Source: Alphaproteobacteria bacterium (GTDB lineage: Bacteria; Pseudomonadota; Alphaproteobacteria; Rs-D84). Taken from it: 25,503 bases of DNA. This document shows positions 15,857 to 23,268 of the stretch, piece by piece (position 1 is the first letter of the stretch; every line of letters begins with the position of its first letter). Position numbers and translations under genes: made by a program. The notes below the pieces were generated by a model. That model was not told where the DNA came from. It did not search any database and saw only the letters and a list, made by a program, of their open reading frames with translations. Where the stretch lies: assembly GCA_013316395.1 (NCBI GenBank), contig WSMU01000011.1, forward strand, positions 1 to 25,503, in the 5' to 3' direction.

Positions 15857-18163
15857 ATGAAATGGACATATGATTGGTTAAAAGATTATTTGAAAACAGA
15901 CGCATCTGCGGAAACTATTGCGGATACTCTAACCCGTATTGGCCTGGAGATAGATGATGTTACCACGCCTATTGTTCCGGTGGCTGCAAAAATCATTGAA
16001 TGCCACCCGCACGAGAACAGCGACCATTTACACGTACTGCAGGTAGATGATGGTACCGGCACCCTGCGCCAGGTTGTATGTGGTGCGCCCAATGCGCGCG
16101 TGGGGTTGATATCTGCGCTGGCGCAGCCGGGATGCGTTATCGGTGGGCACGAAATTCAAAGCGGTAAGCTGCGTGGCGTTATGTCCAATGGTATGATGTG
16201 CTCTGAAAAAGAATTGGGTATATCTGACAATCACGATGGTATTATTGAGTTGCCTGCGGATACACAAATAGGTTCACCCGTATTGCCTGCGCCAACGGTA
16301 TTTGATGCGGGAATTACACCGAACCGACCCGATTATCTGGCGGTGCGCGGTATTGCACAAGATTTAGCGGCCGCCGGTGTCGGCCAATATCTGGCAAATG
16401 GCAATATTCCCCTGCCCGAAGAAGGTGCAGGCCGTGGGGTAAGGATAGAAACGGATAAATGTATGGTTTACCGCTATGCGGAAATCCACGACATTCAGGT
16501 AATGCCATCGGCTGAAAAAATTGCGCGTCGCCTGCGTGCCATTGGAATCAGCCCAAAGAATGCACCTATTGATGCGACAAACTATGTTTGCTATGACCGG
16601 GGCCAGCCTATGCATTGCTTTGATGCCGATGAAATAAAGGGTGATATAACCGTTCGTATGGCTATGCCCGGAGAAGAATTTACAGACCTGTTCGGTACGA
16701 CGCATACGCTGTGTGAAAAAGATATTGTTATAACAGATGAGGCGGGTGTTTTGGCACTGGCGGGCGTTGTTGGTGGCGCACGTGCAATGACGACTGATAA
16801 GACAAAAAACATATTGCTCGAGAGTGCTTATTTTGACCCTGTCGCTGTCCGTAAAACAGCCAAACGTATCGGTGTATCGACCGACGCATCATATCGCTAT
16901 GAACGCGGTATTGACCCGACTGTATCCGATGTTGCATTGGCGGCGGCGGCACGTATGATAATTGCAACATGTGGCGGCACGGTTTGTGTTGTTTCCTCTG
17001 CGGGCCAGATTCCGGCCGACCGCGTTGTTATTGATTATTCGCCCGATATGTTCGCTAAGAAAATGGGGTTTGACGTGCCTGCGGAAACCCAGACAAGCAT
17101 TCTGACCGCATTGGGTTATACTGTTGGTGAGCATGGCAATAAATGGCGTGTTTTCCCGCCCCGTCGCCGCGTTGATGTCGAAATCCCAGAAACTGTTATT
17201 GCAGATATTGCACGCATATACGGGTATGACAAAATTGCAACTACGGCGCATCGTCGCCCGTCCCAGCCTGTGCGTCCACATGTGGACCCGGCGTTGGATA
17301 TAAAACGTGCATTGGCCGCACGCGGACTTAACGAATGTCGCAGCTATGCGTTTGGCAATTCAAAGATAGAGGCTATATTGTCCGAGCATAAGCCGGTTAT
17401 GGTTGCCAACCCAATTGTATCTGACCTGGATACGGCGCGCGGGGATTTGCTGGGTGGGCTGCTAACGGCGGTATCTAATAATGAAAAGCATGGCTATTCA
17501 GACCTGGCTCTGTTTGAACTGGGGACAGTGTTCGACGGCGATACCCCCGGCGCGCAGCGCACGGCACTGGCACTGGTGCGTACGGGCGCGACGGGGCCAC
17601 GTCATTGGGCCGGGCGCGCACGTGATGTAGATATCTATGATGTCAAAGCGGATGCAATATCTTTGCTGGCGGGCCAGCGTTATACGGTAGCAACCGATAA
17701 TCCGCCGCGCTGGGCGCATCCGTATAGATATGGCCGTATAATGCAGGGCAAAAAAGTAATTGCCGAATTTGGCGAGCTATCACCAATTGTTGCCCGTGAA
17801 ATGCGGATAAAGACACGTGTTTGTGTCGCGATTGTCGCAGACATTGACAACATTCCGACGCGCCGCCCGGCTAAGTACTGTGCCCCGGCAGAGTTTCCAC
17901 CGATAACGCGTGATTTTGCGTTTATAGTAGCTGCTGATTTCCCGGCGGAAAAAATTGTAAATACGGCCATTGCCGCCGACCGTCGCATAACACATGCCAT
18001 CGTGTTTGATGCGTTTGATATGTCGGATGGGAAAAAGTCTATTGCGTTTACAATAACTATCCAGCCGGACAAGAACATGACAGATGCGGACTTAATGGAA
18101 ATCCAGAATGTGGTAATAGCCGCGGTTGAAACAAAATGCGGTGGTCAAATCCGTGATAAATAA
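15857..18163 (+). CDS. pheT: Phenylalanyl-tRNA synthetase beta subunit
   Basis: A 768-residue protein with the standard domain order. The EMAP-type tRNA-binding domain is near residues 40-150 (HPHENSDHLHVLQVD, SNGMMCSEKELGIS). B3/4 and B5 editing domains follow (PNRPDYLAVRGIAQDLAA; GGARAMTTDKTKNILLES), then the catalytic-like domain, and the anticodon-binding FDX-ACB domain at the end (AEFPPITRDFAFIV ... FDAFDMSDGKKSIAFTITIQ). GGGGGAA precedes the start. Ends in a strong terminator shared with the convergent nth. Confidence 0.97.
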   Translation: MKWTYDWLKDYLKTDASAETIADTLTRIGLEIDDVTTPIVPVAAKIIECHPHENSDHLHVLQVDDGTGTLRQVVCGAPNARVGLISALAQPGCVIGGHEIQSGKLRGVMSNGMMCSEKELGISDNHDGIIELPADTQIGSPVLPAPTVFDAGITPNRPDYLAVRGIAQDLAAAGVGQYLANGNIPLPEEGAGRGVRIETDKCMVYRYAEIHDIQVMPSAEKIARRLRAIGISPKNAPIDATNYVCYDRGQPMHCFDADEIKGDITVRMAMPGEEFTDLFGTTHTLCEKDIVITDEAGVLALAGVVGGARAMTTDKTKNILLESAYFDPVAVRKTAKRIGVSTDASYRYERGIDPTVSDVALAAAARMIIATCGGTVCVVSSAGQIPADRVVIDYSPDMFAKKMGFDVPAETQTSILTALGYTVGEHGNKWRVFPPRRRVDVEIPETVIADIARIYGYDKIATTAHRRPSQPVRPHVDPALDIKRALAARGLNECRSYAFGNSKIEAILSEHKPVMVANPIVSDLDTARGDLLGGLLTAVSNNEKHGYSDLALFELGTVFDGDTPGAQRTALALVRTGATGPRHWAGRARDVDIYDVKADAISLLAGQRYTVATDNPPRWAHPYRYGRIMQGKKVIAEFGELSPIVAREMRIKTRVCVAIVADIDNIPTRRPAKYCAPAEFPPITRDFAFIVAADFPAEKIVNTAIAADRRITHAIVFDAFDMSDGKKSIAFTITIQPDKNMTDADLMEIQNVVIAAVETKCGGQIRDK

Positions 18164-18187
18164 AACGGGGGATATTTCCCCCGTTTT
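18162..18187. terminator. Bidirectional terminator between pheT and nth
   Basis: An 11-bp stem, AACGGGGGA with its complement TCCCCCGTT around a TATT loop, with A4 on one side and T6 on the other. It overlaps the pheT stop codon. Confidence 0.88.
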
Positions 18188-18223
18188 TTATATTGCAAAA
18201 AAACGCTCTGTAGGTTTGCGTAC

Positions 18224-18871
18224 TTATTGCGCTGCGCCACAGATGTCACGTACGGGGCAATTCGCGCACAATGGCCGCAGTGCCTTGCATGTATATCGCC
18301 CATGCAAAACCATTACGTGATTTACAATTCCATGGTATTTTTTAGGAATTTTTTTGAGCAGTGCCGCCTCTACCTTTTCGGGTGTGTTGTCGCCGGCCCC
18401 GACCCATCCGTATCGGTGTGCATTGCGGAAAACATGCGTATCAACACCGATGTTTGGTGCGCCCCATAATACGTTCATGATAACGTTGGCGGTCTTTTGA
18501 CCAATCCCGGGCAGTTTCATCAGGCTATCGCGATTATGATATTTTTCCGGAAATTTATAAGCGACATCGGTGGCACCCGCCTCGTCCATAAGTTTGGCCG
18601 CCAGCCCCATTATACTTTTCGCCTTGTTATTAAAGAACGACAGAACCTTTATATGAGCTTTCAAGCCGTCTTCGCCCAGTGCAATCATTTTTGCAGGCGT
18701 GGGTGCCACGCGGAACAGGTCGGGTGTGACCTCGTTTACCTTTTTATCCGTCGCCTGGGCCGAGAGTATAACCGCCACGGCGAATGTGAATTCATTGGTG
18801 GAATACAGCTCCGACCGAATATTCATATCGACGGATTTGGGGACAAGTTCAAAATATTCAGCCGGTGTCAT
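18224..18871 (-). CDS. nth: Endonuclease III (DNA glycosylase/AP lyase)
   Basis: A 215-residue protein of normal length. The helix-hairpin-helix is LPGIGQKTANVIMN with the catalytic lysine K126, and the catalytic aspartate is D144 in GVDTHVFRNAHR. The 4Fe-4S cluster loop has C195, C202, C205 and C211 with the canonical 6-2-5 spacing. It removes oxidised pyrimidines in base excision repair. Its ATG shares one base with the stop of the small Cys-rich gene upstream, so it is coupled to that gene and downstream of ileS. Confidence 0.97.
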   Translation of the reverse strand: MTPAEYFELVPKSVDMNIRSELYSTNEFTFAVAVILSAQATDKKVNEVTPDLFRVAPTPAKMIALGEDGLKAHIKVLSFFNNKAKSIMGLAAKLMDEAGATDVAYKFPEKYHNRDSLMKLPGIGQKTANVIMNVLWGAPNIGVDTHVFRNAHRYGWVGAGDNTPEKVEAALLKKIPKKYHGIVNHVMVLHGRYTCKALRPLCANCPVRDICGAAQ

Positions 18872-19092
18872 TATTTCTGCAACTCGTTAAGTTTGCGTAA
18901 GATTTGTTCCTGGGTTTGTAGAATTTTTGCATTGTGCGCCAATATGGCCTTTATTGCATCCGTATCATAGCTGTCCCCCATAACAGGTTTTCCTGTGCGG
19001 GGGCACTGCATCATACGATAGCTACACTGACCCAGGTTATAAAATTCACAGTCGGTAATTGCGTATAAACAACAACCATTTAAACTTGGCAT
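18871..19092 (-). CDS. Small Cys-rich protein of unknown function
   Basis: A 73-residue protein that I do not recognise. Five cysteines crowd the first 30 residues (C7, C8, C15, C23, C30), a pattern suggesting metal or Fe-S binding. The C-terminal half (about 43-73) is a predicted amphipathic helix or coiled coil (AIKAILAHNAKILQTQEQIL). An AAGGA ribosome site precedes the ATG; it lies 15 nt after ileS and overlaps nth by one base. The Fe-S enzyme Nth as neighbour makes an Fe-S or zinc role attractive, but that is inference. Confidence 0.72.
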   Translation of the reverse strand: MPSLNGCCLYAITDCEFYNLGQCSYRMMQCPRTGKPVMGDSYDTDAIKAILAHNAKILQTQEQILRKLNELQK

Positions 19093-19107
19093 TTTATATC
19101 CTTATAT

Positions 19108-22100
19108 TTATTTTACTTTTTCAACCGAAACGGCCAGGTTATATCCCTCTATCTCGGTGTCATATTCGCCAACGGCACCTGCGTTCATTTCCGTTATCAG
19201 CGCATCGCGCATAATGCGCTTGCGGTGCGCCTCTATTGCCATGGCCAATGCGGGGTCCGCAGAATAAGTCAATATTATGCGGTCCGAGACATCCAGGTCT
19301 GCCGCCTTGCGCGTGTCCTGGATAAAGCGCAGTGCATCGTTTGCCAGACCCTCCGCGACCAGTTCGGAATTAACATCCGTATCCAGTACCACCACGGCCG
19401 TATTATCCGGTAATGCCGCGCCCGTCACGCCAGGTTTTACCGTCAGGCGTGATTCAAACTCGTCCGCGTTCAGCGTATGTCCCACCACACTCAGCGTATC
19501 GCCGGAAACTTCGTAATCACCACGCTTTACCGCCGGAATAATGTCTTTTAATGCCCCGCCCAGGCGTGTGCCGATGCGCGGCGTAATCAGGTAAACGAAT
19601 TTATCGGCAACCGTATCTACGGAATCTGTGAACTCAATGGATTTTACGTTTAATTCATCCTTGATAATATCCGCATATTCCGGCATGTTTGCCCCCGCCA
19701 CGGTCAGTTTGTTTAGCGGCAAACGATTGCGCAGGCGATAATTTTCACGCAGCTGCTTTCCCGTTGATACGATTGACTGTATCCGGCGCATATCGGCAAC
19801 GATTTTTGTATCTGTGCTTTCTACTGTCGGAAAATCGGTTAGATGAACAGATTCCGTCCCCGTCAGATTGCGATAGATATAGTCCGTGATAAACGGTGCA
19901 AACGGCGCCATAATGCGGCACAGTTGTGTTAGAACGGTATAAAGCGTGTCAAACGCGGCCTGGTCTTCGTCCCAGAAACGGCTGCGGCTGCGGCGTATGT
20001 ACCAATTATTTAAGATATCTAAGAATCGTACGAATGCCGAAATAGCGACATCGGGCTTGTAATCAGCCAGTGCCGTGTCGGTAATTGAAATCAGCTCGTT
20101 TAGTTCTGCGATAATATATTTATCCAGCGCTGCATCAGATTGGCGCACCGCAGCCGTGATATTTCCCGCATTTGCATACAGCGTAAAGAAGTGATACGCA
20201 TTCCACAGCGGTGTTAGTATTGTTTTTGCGGTTTCTGCAAATACTTTGCCGTCTTTGTCAACCAGAACGGGCTCTGCCTTCATAAAGTTCGACCCCAGTA
20301 TAAACAATCTGATTGCATCGGCGCCGAATTGTTCCAACTGCTCTTCCGGGTTAACAAAGTTTTGTAGTGATTTTGAAAACTTTTTCTTGTTTTCATCCAT
20401 TACCATCCCGTTTGCGGATACCGTTCGGAATGCAGGGCTGTCAAACATTGCCGTTGCCAAAACCATCAGCGCATAGAACCATCCGCGGGTCTGGTCCTGG
20501 CCCTCGATAATATAATCGGCGGGGAATGTTGCATCGAAGACTTCTTTGTTTTCAAACGGATAGTGCAGCGATGCCCACGGCATGGAGCCGGATTCCACCC
20601 AGCAGTCCAGAACGTCGGGTATGCGGCTCCAGCCATCGCGGGTCAGCGCATCCAGTGTGGGTCGGTGCAAATCATTTATTTTTACATCAAAGAATTCTTC
20701 TATTTCCGCAATAGAGCCGAATATTTTATATTCACCGTCGCGCTGCCAAATCGGCAGTGGTGTCCCCCAAAAGCGGTTGCGTGAAATTGCCCATGGGCGT
20801 GCGTTTTCAATCCATGCACGAAAGCGTTCGCCAGCCGAAGTCCAATGAACACGCGAATTATTAGCCAGCAGTTTTTCCTTTATTTTTGGAACGTCGATAT
20901 ACCATGAATCTGTGGCGCGCTGTATCAGCTTTTCCTTTGAGCGGTCACCATAGGGGTAGCTGTGCTTGTATTGTTCTTTTTTCACAACATGGCCGCGTGA
21001 TTTTAGTAAATCCATTATTTTTGCGTTTGCCACAAAAATATTTTCACCGGCGAAATCGCGAACTGTTTCATCAAAGTTTCCATAATTATCGACATTTAAA
21101 ATCACCGGGAACTTCGGGTCCAGTGCCTTGGCCGCCCAAAAGTCTTCGGCACCGTATGCAGGTGCAATGTGCACAATACCGGTACCGTCGGAATCGGATA
21201 CGTATTCGGCCGGTATTACCTGGTACAATAAATCGGATGTCGTGGCATAATAATCAAAGAGCGGCGTGTACTTTTTTCCAACCAGCTCGGCGCCCATAAC
21301 CTCGCCTATCTTTTCCGCATTTGCCAGTTGTTTTTCGTATGCTTTTAGTCTGGACTCGGCGATAATATAAATGGCGCCGTCGCTGTCGCGCATGCGTACA
21401 TATTTCATTTCCGGATTTACCGCCAGGCAGGAATTCGCTGGCAGTGTCCATGGCGTTGTTGTCCATGCCATTACCCTGTCACCTGTTTCCAGTTCAAACC
21501 ACACGGTAAGCGCATCGTCAATTACATCGCGATAATCCTGGGATGCCTCAGAGTTGGAAACAATAGTTCCGTTTACCCAATCGAACCAGTTTACGGAATA
21601 ATCTTTATACAGCAGCCCCTTATCATGCAGTGATTTCAATGTCCACAGCATGGATTCCATATAGTTTTTATCCATGGTTTTGTAACCATAGCCCGCACCC
21701 ACATCGACCCAGCGACCAATGCGCTCAATAAACTTTTCCCATTCCTGGGTATATGTCATAACATCCGTGCGGCACATATCGCAAAAAGCGGCCAAACCGT
21801 CTGTTGCGACGATATCTTTTGCCTGGCGCTTTTGCTTTTTTTCAACACTGTTTTCCGCCGGCAGACCGTGGCAATCCCACCCCAGTTCGCGTCGAACAAA
21901 ACGCCCCTTCATTGTCTGATAGCGGCATACCATATCCTTTACGGCCGATACGCCCAAATGCCCCCAATGCGGCAAACCATTTCCAAAGGGTGGTCCGTCA
22001 AAAAACGAGAATGGGTGGCCTTGCTTTGTCTTTTTCAGCGTTTTATGAAACGTATCATTTGTGCGCCAAAAGCTGAGTATTTCCTGCTCTATTGCGGGAA

Positions 22101-22134
22101 AGTCTGCACGTGGTTCGGTCTTTGGGTATGCCAT
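19108..22134 (-). CDS. ileS: Isoleucyl-tRNA synthetase, eukaryote-like (type 2)
   Basis: A 1008-residue class I synthetase. The HIGH signature is HWGH (residues 56-59) inside PFGNGLPHWGHLG, and the KMSKS signature is KFSKS (585-589). The form GLPHxGH and the overall length and C-terminal region fit the eukaryote-like IleRS branch found in Rickettsiales, Chlamydiae and others, rather than the E. coli type (which has a SIHIGHA-like motif). Known type 2 enzymes are often insensitive to mupirocin. It charges tRNA-Ile and edits mischarged Val. AAGG precedes the start. The 5' leader holds an Ile-rich leader ORF and a terminator (listed separately), suggesting transcription attenuation. Confidence 0.97.
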   Translation of the reverse strand: MAYPKTEPRADFPAIEQEILSFWRTNDTFHKTLKKTKQGHPFSFFDGPPFGNGLPHWGHLGVSAVKDMVCRYQTMKGRFVRRELGWDCHGLPAENSVEKKQKRQAKDIVATDGLAAFCDMCRTDVMTYTQEWEKFIERIGRWVDVGAGYGYKTMDKNYMESMLWTLKSLHDKGLLYKDYSVNWFDWVNGTIVSNSEASQDYRDVIDDALTVWFELETGDRVMAWTTTPWTLPANSCLAVNPEMKYVRMRDSDGAIYIIAESRLKAYEKQLANAEKIGEVMGAELVGKKYTPLFDYYATTSDLLYQVIPAEYVSDSDGTGIVHIAPAYGAEDFWAAKALDPKFPVILNVDNYGNFDETVRDFAGENIFVANAKIMDLLKSRGHVVKKEQYKHSYPYGDRSKEKLIQRATDSWYIDVPKIKEKLLANNSRVHWTSAGERFRAWIENARPWAISRNRFWGTPLPIWQRDGEYKIFGSIAEIEEFFDVKINDLHRPTLDALTRDGWSRIPDVLDCWVESGSMPWASLHYPFENKEVFDATFPADYIIEGQDQTRGWFYALMVLATAMFDSPAFRTVSANGMVMDENKKKFSKSLQNFVNPEEQLEQFGADAIRLFILGSNFMKAEPVLVDKDGKVFAETAKTILTPLWNAYHFFTLYANAGNITAAVRQSDAALDKYIIAELNELISITDTALADYKPDVAISAFVRFLDILNNWYIRRSRSRFWDEDQAAFDTLYTVLTQLCRIMAPFAPFITDYIYRNLTGTESVHLTDFPTVESTDTKIVADMRRIQSIVSTGKQLRENYRLRNRLPLNKLTVAGANMPEYADIIKDELNVKSIEFTDSVDTVADKFVYLITPRIGTRLGGALKDIIPAVKRGDYEVSGDTLSVVGHTLNADEFESRLTVKPGVTGAALPDNTAVVVLDTDVNSELVAEGLANDALRFIQDTRKAADLDVSDRIILTYSADPALAMAIEAHRKRIMRDALITEMNAGAVGEYDTEIEGYNLAVSVEKVK

Positions 22135-22157
22135 TTGTCTTTGCCTTTTGTTTGTTT

Positions 22158-22186
22158 AAATAAAAACGGGCGCCAGTATGCGCCCG
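22158..22186 (-). terminator. Intrinsic terminator in the ileS leader (attenuator)
   Basis: On the minus strand, CGGGCGC pairs perfectly with GCGCCCG around the 6-nt loop ATACTG, followed by TTTTTATTT. It ends about 23 nt before the ileS ATG, so it must be bypassed for ileS to be expressed. On the plus strand no T-run follows, which fixes the direction. Confidence 0.85.
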
Positions 22187-22213
22187 GACAACGTGCCAAA
22201 GCGCGGTGCCGAA

Positions 22214-22246
22214 TTATTTAATAATGATTATAGCATTGTACATCAT
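22214..22246 (-). CDS. ileS leader peptide, MMYNAIIIIK
   Basis: A 10-codon ORF: ATG ATG TAC AAT GCT ATA ATC ATT ATT AAA TAA. It has four consecutive isoleucine codons using all three Ile codons. AGGA (22256-22253) lies 6 nt upstream of the first ATG, a good Shine-Dalgarno sequence and spacing. The stop codon is 27 nt before the terminator stem that precedes ileS. This is the arrangement of classic leader peptides (trp, his, ilv, pheM type): a ribosome stalled at Ile codons when charged tRNA-Ile is scarce would favour an antiterminator. A possible competing pairing is GCGCTT (22202-22197) with GGGCGC, the 5' arm of the terminator. Too short for gene finders; translation is inferred. Confidence 0.7.
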   Translation of the reverse strand: MMYNAIIIIK

Positions 22247-22255
22247 TTTTAATCC

Positions 22256-22300
22256 TGGTGCCGGTGATAGGACTTGAACCTACGACCCCCTCATTACGAA
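22256..22300 (-). pseudogene. 3' half of a tRNA-Thr gene (truncated; likely attachment-site remnant)
   Basis: Read on the minus strand, this is the anticodon loop TTCGTAA (CGU anticodon), the 3' anticodon strand, variable loop, intact T arm (GTAGG/CCTAT around TTCAAGT), the 3' acceptor strand CACCGGC, A and CCA. It aligns without gaps over 45 nt with the intact tRNA-Thr at 22666-22741 (about 7 differences). Upstream there is no matching 5' acceptor strand (GCCGGTG expected), no proper D arm and no pairing partner for the anticodon stem, so no cloverleaf can form. The break falls at the anticodon loop, a usual crossover site for tyrosine integrases. The leader-peptide ribosome site begins at its CCA end. 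Confidence 0.75.
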
Positions 22301-22350
22301 GGAATACACGCGCCAGTCTAAACCGACTACTGTCCAACAGTTTGCAATAC

Positions 22351-22377
22351 TTTATAATAAAATGCAACAAGAAATCA
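22351..22377 (-). promoter_or_regulatory. Weak promoter candidate upstream of the ileS leader
   Basis: On the minus strand, TATAAA (22356-22351) is preceded after 16 nt by CTGATT, which matches the -35 consensus poorly. If real, the transcript would start near 22344 and run through the tRNA remnant and leader peptide into ileS. A better -10 (TATAAT, 22232-22227) lies inside the leader ORF, but using it would omit the leader start. Confidence 0.3.
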
Positions 22378-22626
22378 GCCATTTTTGGAATTTTTGCATA
22401 CGGGAGCATGTTTTGAAAAGTTTTGCATGTTGTGGACAATTTATTATTTTTTTGGCCCTATTTTGGACCAAAAAATCCTTTGAAAAAGCATTCTTTTTCG
22501 TGTGGCGCTGCAATTAAATGCCGGGTCCATTACAGGGACAAAACATTTTTATGCGGGTGGGGGATGGGTGGCACACTTGCACAATTAAATCGGGTAAAGG
22601 CGGAATAAAAAAATCCGCAAATGGGC

Positions 22627-22655
22627 TTGAAATTCGTTTTTTATTAGGATATAGT
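22627..22655 (+). promoter_or_regulatory. Promoter of tRNA-Thr
   Basis: TTGAAA (22627-22632), a 17-nt spacer and TATAGT (22650-22655). The predicted start point is about 4 nt before the mature tRNA 5' end at 22666. Confidence 0.75.
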
Positions 22656-22665
22656 GCACGCATGT

Positions 22666-22741
22666 GCCGGCCTAGCTCAGCTGGTAGAGCACTTCATTCG
22701 TAATGAAGGGGTCGCAAGTTCAAGTCTTGTGGCCGGCACCA
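22666..22741 (+). tRNA. tRNA-Thr (anticodon CGU), CCA encoded
   Basis: A complete 76-nt cloverleaf: acceptor GCCGGCC/GGCCGGC, D stem GCTC/GAGC, anticodon stem CTTCA/TGAAG with loop TTCGTAA (anticodon CGU, reading ACG), T stem GCAAG/CTTGT with loop TTCAAGT, discriminator A and encoded CCA. It has its own promoter just upstream. It is in the opposite orientation to the truncated copy at 22256-22300 and differs from it, so the two are not simple halves of one insertion. Confidence 0.96.
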
Positions 22742-22749
22742 TTTAAAGA

Positions 22750-22778
22750 TTGATTTTTTGTGCATTTTATGGTATAAT
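22750..22778 (+). promoter_or_regulatory. Promoter of the Panacea-domain gene
   Basis: TTGATT (22750-22755), a 17-nt spacer and a perfect TATAAT (22773-22778). Start near 22785, about 40 nt before the ATG at 22824. AAGGTG lies just before the start codon as the ribosome site. Confidence 0.7.
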
Positions 22779-22823
22779 TTCACTCGAAGAGAGAAGATAT
22801 AATTAAACCCCTAAGGTGTAAAA

Positions 22824-23267
22824 ATGTGCGACGTATTTAAAGTTGCAAAGAAAATTTGTGAAAGCCAAAATTGGAAAGTAACGAATTTGCGCTTGCAAAA
22901 AATTTTATATATTGCGCAGGTATTGTCTCTTGGTCTTCGGGACGGTAAGCATTTATTTAATGCTGAAATACAGGCGTGGAAATATGGTCCTGTTGTTCCT
23001 GAGGTGTATCGTAGATTTAAATTTTTCGGTTCAGAATATATTCCAGCATTTGCTTTTAGTGAAGATTCGGCGTCGTGCAGTGACGACGAATGTGCTTTCA
23101 TTGATGCTGTTGCAAACATGACAAAATCTCTTAAAGATTGGGAATTAGTAGGTTTAACACATAGACCTGGTTCTGCATGGGATAAAGTTTTTTCAGAAAG
23201 TAAGAGGGATTCAGTTATAAGCGAATCTGATATGCGCAAAGAGTTTGATGACCTTTGGAGTAAGTAA
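22824..23267 (+). CDS. Panacea-domain (SocA/GepA-like) protein, likely antitoxin
   Basis: A 147-residue protein matching the Panacea domain layout: an N-terminal VAKKICES, then VTNLRLQKILYIAQVLSLGL, FNAEIQAWKYGPVVPEVYRRFK, and near the end THRPGSAWDKVF. Panacea domains occur in phage and prophage proteins and serve as antitoxins that neutralise many unrelated toxins. It has its own promoter, and the downstream gene begins one base after its stop, the two-gene layout typical of such pairs. Composition is lower in GC than the core genes, which suits horizontal transfer. The domain call is by pattern; the antitoxin role is inferred. Confidence 0.85.
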   Translation: MCDVFKVAKKICESQNWKVTNLRLQKILYIAQVLSLGLRDGKHLFNAEIQAWKYGPVVPEVYRRFKFFGSEYIPAFAFSEDSASCSDDECAFIDAVANMTKSLKDWELVGLTHRPGSAWDKVFSESKRDSVISESDMRKEFDDLWSK

Positions 23268-23268
23268 A

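Larger units (their letters stand above)
22301..22665. other. Non-coding stretch between the tRNA-Thr remnant and tRNA-Thr
   Basis: 365 nt with no credible gene on either strand. It holds a weak minus-strand promoter candidate for the ileS leader (TATAAA at 22356-22351), a T/A-flanked hairpin at 22448-22475 (TTTTTTGG/CCAAAAAA, continued by CC/GG after one mismatch) and a small GCGGA/TCCGC hairpin near 22600-22618. I see nothing else in it. Confidence 0.6.

Noticed and set aside
22227..22232. TATAAT as the main ileS promoter
   Set aside because: It has no good -35 and coincides with Ile codons of the leader ORF, whose ATA ATC ATT explains the match; still possible as a secondary start.
22301..22345. 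A complete cloverleaf extending the tRNA-Thr remnant
   Set aside because: Trial foldings give no anticodon stem, two acceptor mismatches and about 7 extra nt between D arm and anticodon loop.
22218..22439. 73-residue minus-strand ORF over the ileS leader
   Set aside because: It contains the typical translation of a tRNA 3' half (GVVGSSPITGTR) and runs through the tRNA remnant; it is not a protein.
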